This document shows positions 4,846 to 6,081 of a DNA stretch of 6,081 bases, piece by piece (the stretch's first letter is position 1; the number at the start of each line of letters is the position of its first letter). The stretch is taken from NCBI GenBank assembly GCA_003132085.1, contig PKWO01000410.1:8207-14287 (forward strand). Reading direction: 5' to 3'. The stretch is from Oxalobacteraceae bacterium. GTDB taxonomy: Bacteria > Pseudomonadota > Gammaproteobacteria > Burkholderiales > Burkholderiaceae_D. Below the pieces are notes generated by a model. It ran no database searches. It saw nothing but the letters and a program-made list of their open reading frames with translations, and was not told where the DNA came from. Made by a program: the position numbers and the translations under genes.

Positions 4846-6081
4846 TTAAGCCAGCGTCATCCGTTCTTCAAACTGAATTGTGAAGCGGTTCAGTGCTCCC
4901 TTCCAGTCCCGTAGCGGCATCGTCCATTTCTTGCTGATGTTGTTGAGTGCCAGGTAAAACAACTTGCTGACGGCCTCGTCAGTCGGGAATGAACTACGGG
5001 TTTTGATGATTTTCCGCAGACTCATATTAATCGATTCGATGGCGTTGGTGGTGTAAATCACTTTGCGGATTTCCGGAGGGTAGTCGAAGAATGGCGTGAT
5101 CCGTGCCCAATTGCGTCGCCAGGACTGACCGATCGACTGGTAATCCTTGCCCCACTTGGTCTCGAATTGCGTGAGCATCAATTCGGCCTCGTCGGCGGTT
5201 GCGGCACTGTAGACGGTTTTCAAGTCGGTGGCTACTTCCTTTTGCACTTTCCAGGGAACGAAATTCAGGCTATTGCGTACCATGTGGACGATACACAACT
5301 GAACAGCGGCTTTCGGATAGACGGCTTCGATGGCGTCCGGAAAGCCCTTTAGCCCATCAACGCAGGCGATGAAGATATCCTGCACGCCGCGATTTTTCAG
5401 CTCGGTGACGACCTGCAGCCAGAACTTGGCACCCTCAGTCTGGGCGATCCACAGACCCAGCACCTCCTTGTGGCCTTCCATGTTCACGCCGATGGCGAGA
5501 TAGACGGCCTTGTTGCGCACGGCCCCGCTGTCGCGCACTTTGACGTGAATGCAGTCGAGATACAGAATCGGGTAGAGCGCGTCGAGTGGCCGGGCCTGCC
5601 AGACCTTCACATCTTCGCTCACGGCGTCGGTGACCGACGATATCAGGCTTGGTGATACCTCGGCACCATAGATCTCTTCAAGGTGGCTCTGGATCTCCCT
5701 GACCGTCAGACCGCGGGAATACAGCGAAATGATCTTATCGTCGAATCCTGTCCACCGGGTCTGATGCTTGCTGACGATTTGCGGCGCAAATGAGCCTTGG
5801 CGGTCACGGGGAATATCGAGCGGCAGCGCGCCAAAATCGCCTTTCAGCGTCTTGGCGCTATGACCGTTGCGGGTGTTGGCTGTGTCATTGGTGACCTCGC
5901 CGCTCTTGCCGTGCCCCAGGTGATCGGTCATCTCGACCTCCAGGGCGCGCTCAACGAGCATCTTGGTCAACTGTTTGAGCAGCCCATTCTCGCCAATCAG
6001 GTCTTCAGGTTTCGTGTAATTGGCAAGCAGGCTGTCCGCCAACTTGACCAACTCAGGATCGGGCTTGGCCCGCTTGGTGCG
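4846..6081 (-). CDS. IS256-family transposase, N-terminus cut by the window edge
   Basis: The frame is open from the right edge to TAA at 4846-4848, giving 411 visible residues, close to the family's full length of about 400. The reading continues upstream of the TTG at 6049-6051 through RTKRAKPDPE to base 6081, as in relatives whose N-terminus has KPDPELVKLADSL. The true start is therefore probably only one or a few codons outside the window, and the TTG is internal. It is a Transposase_mut (DDE) enzyme. Counting from that TTG codon, the catalytic acidic residues are Asp166 (LYLDCIHV), Asp232 (ACVDGLKGF) and Glu339 (TNAIESIN), with the family's C-x2-H pair at Cys253/His256. The C-terminal part is complete (NRFTIQFEERMTLA). 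No frameshift or stop is seen, so this copy may be functional. It points towards the IS481 element and the operon. Confidence 0.95.
   Translation of the reverse strand, partial: RTKRAKPDPELVKLADSLLANYTKPEDLIGENGLLKQLTKMLVERALEVEMTDHLGHGKSGEVTNDTANTRNGHSAKTLKGDFGALPLDIPRDRQGSFAPQIVSKHQTRWTGFDDKIISLYSRGLTVREIQSHLEEIYGAEVSPSLISSVTDAVSEDVKVWQARPLDALYPILYLDCIHVKVRDSGAVRNKAVYLAIGVNMEGHKEVLGLWIAQTEGAKFWLQVVTELKNRGVQDIFIACVDGLKGFPDAIEAVYPKAAVQLCIVHMVRNSLNFVPWKVQKEVATDLKTVYSAATADEAELMLTQFETKWGKDYQSIGQSWRRNWARITPFFDYPPEIRKVIYTTNAIESINMSLRKIIKTRSSFPTDEAVSKLFYLALNNISKKWTMPLRDWKGALNRFTIQFEERMTLA

Larger units (their letters stand above)
4810..6081 (-). mobile_element. IS256-family insertion sequence, cut by the right window edge
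   Basis: The element holds an IS256-type transposase gene on the minus strand, and its transposase-3' end lies inside the window. The outer boundary is placed at the GGGGG run near 4810 because a G-rich start followed by GTGT and an AATTTTGTGTAAAC stretch is characteristic of IS256-family ends. The exact base is uncertain by a few positions because the partner repeat and the second target duplication are beyond 6081. Only 11 bp (4799-4809) separate it from the IS481 duplication. Confidence 0.82.

Noticed and set aside
6049..6051. TTG as the true start of the IS256 transposase
   Set aside because: The frame stays open to the window edge and encodes a stretch (TKRAKPDPE) typical of the N-terminus of relatives. 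The start lies just outside the window.
1..6081. Undescribed defence or other novel system
   Set aside because: All sizeable genes fall into known type IV filament or insertion-sequence families. No CRISPR, toxin-antitoxin, retron or RNA-based arrangement is visible.

Overview
The window looks like a chromosomal segment of a Gram-negative proteobacterium, probably a betaproteobacterium. This rests on moderately GC-rich codon use, a type IV pilus/type II secretion-like gene set, and the two insertion-sequence families present. The genus cannot be fixed from the sequence alone. The window has two parts: a four-gene secretion/pilus operon (1-3400) and an insertion-sequence cluster (about 3565-6081).

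The operon runs left to right. It holds the C-terminal half of a GspF/PilC-type inner-membrane platform protein (1-462, cut by the window edge), a complete GspE/PilB-type assembly ATPase (478-2133), a soluble protein in the position expected for a PilM or GspL cytoplasmic domain (2114-2884), and a one-pass membrane protein with PilN/GspL-periplasmic character (2888-3400). The genes are tightly packed, with gaps of 15 bp, a 20-bp overlap and 3 bp, so they are probably co-transcribed. Together they would form the motor and inner-membrane alignment complex of a type IV filament machine: the ATPase drives the platform, and the PilM/PilN-like pair links the motor to the periplasm. No PilO/PilP-like, secretin or pilin gene follows in the window.

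After 3400 comes about 165 bp without a recognisable gene. Then comes a complete IS481-family element of 1220 bp (3572-4791) with 28-bp imperfect inverted repeats and a 7-bp target duplication (GCTGAAG). Its transposase is broken by one in-frame amber codon at 4105-4107, so this copy is probably inactive unless suppressed or helped in trans. Only 11 bp beyond the duplication begins an IS256-family element on the opposite strand. Its transposase has an intact DDE triad and is cut by the right edge within a few codons of its start.

I found no RNA gene, CRISPR array, prophage or clearly new system. The most useful observations are the exact boundaries and empty site of the IS481 copy, its single-codon inactivation, its sub-terminal repeats, and the abrupt end of the pilus-like operon beside the insertion-sequence cluster.
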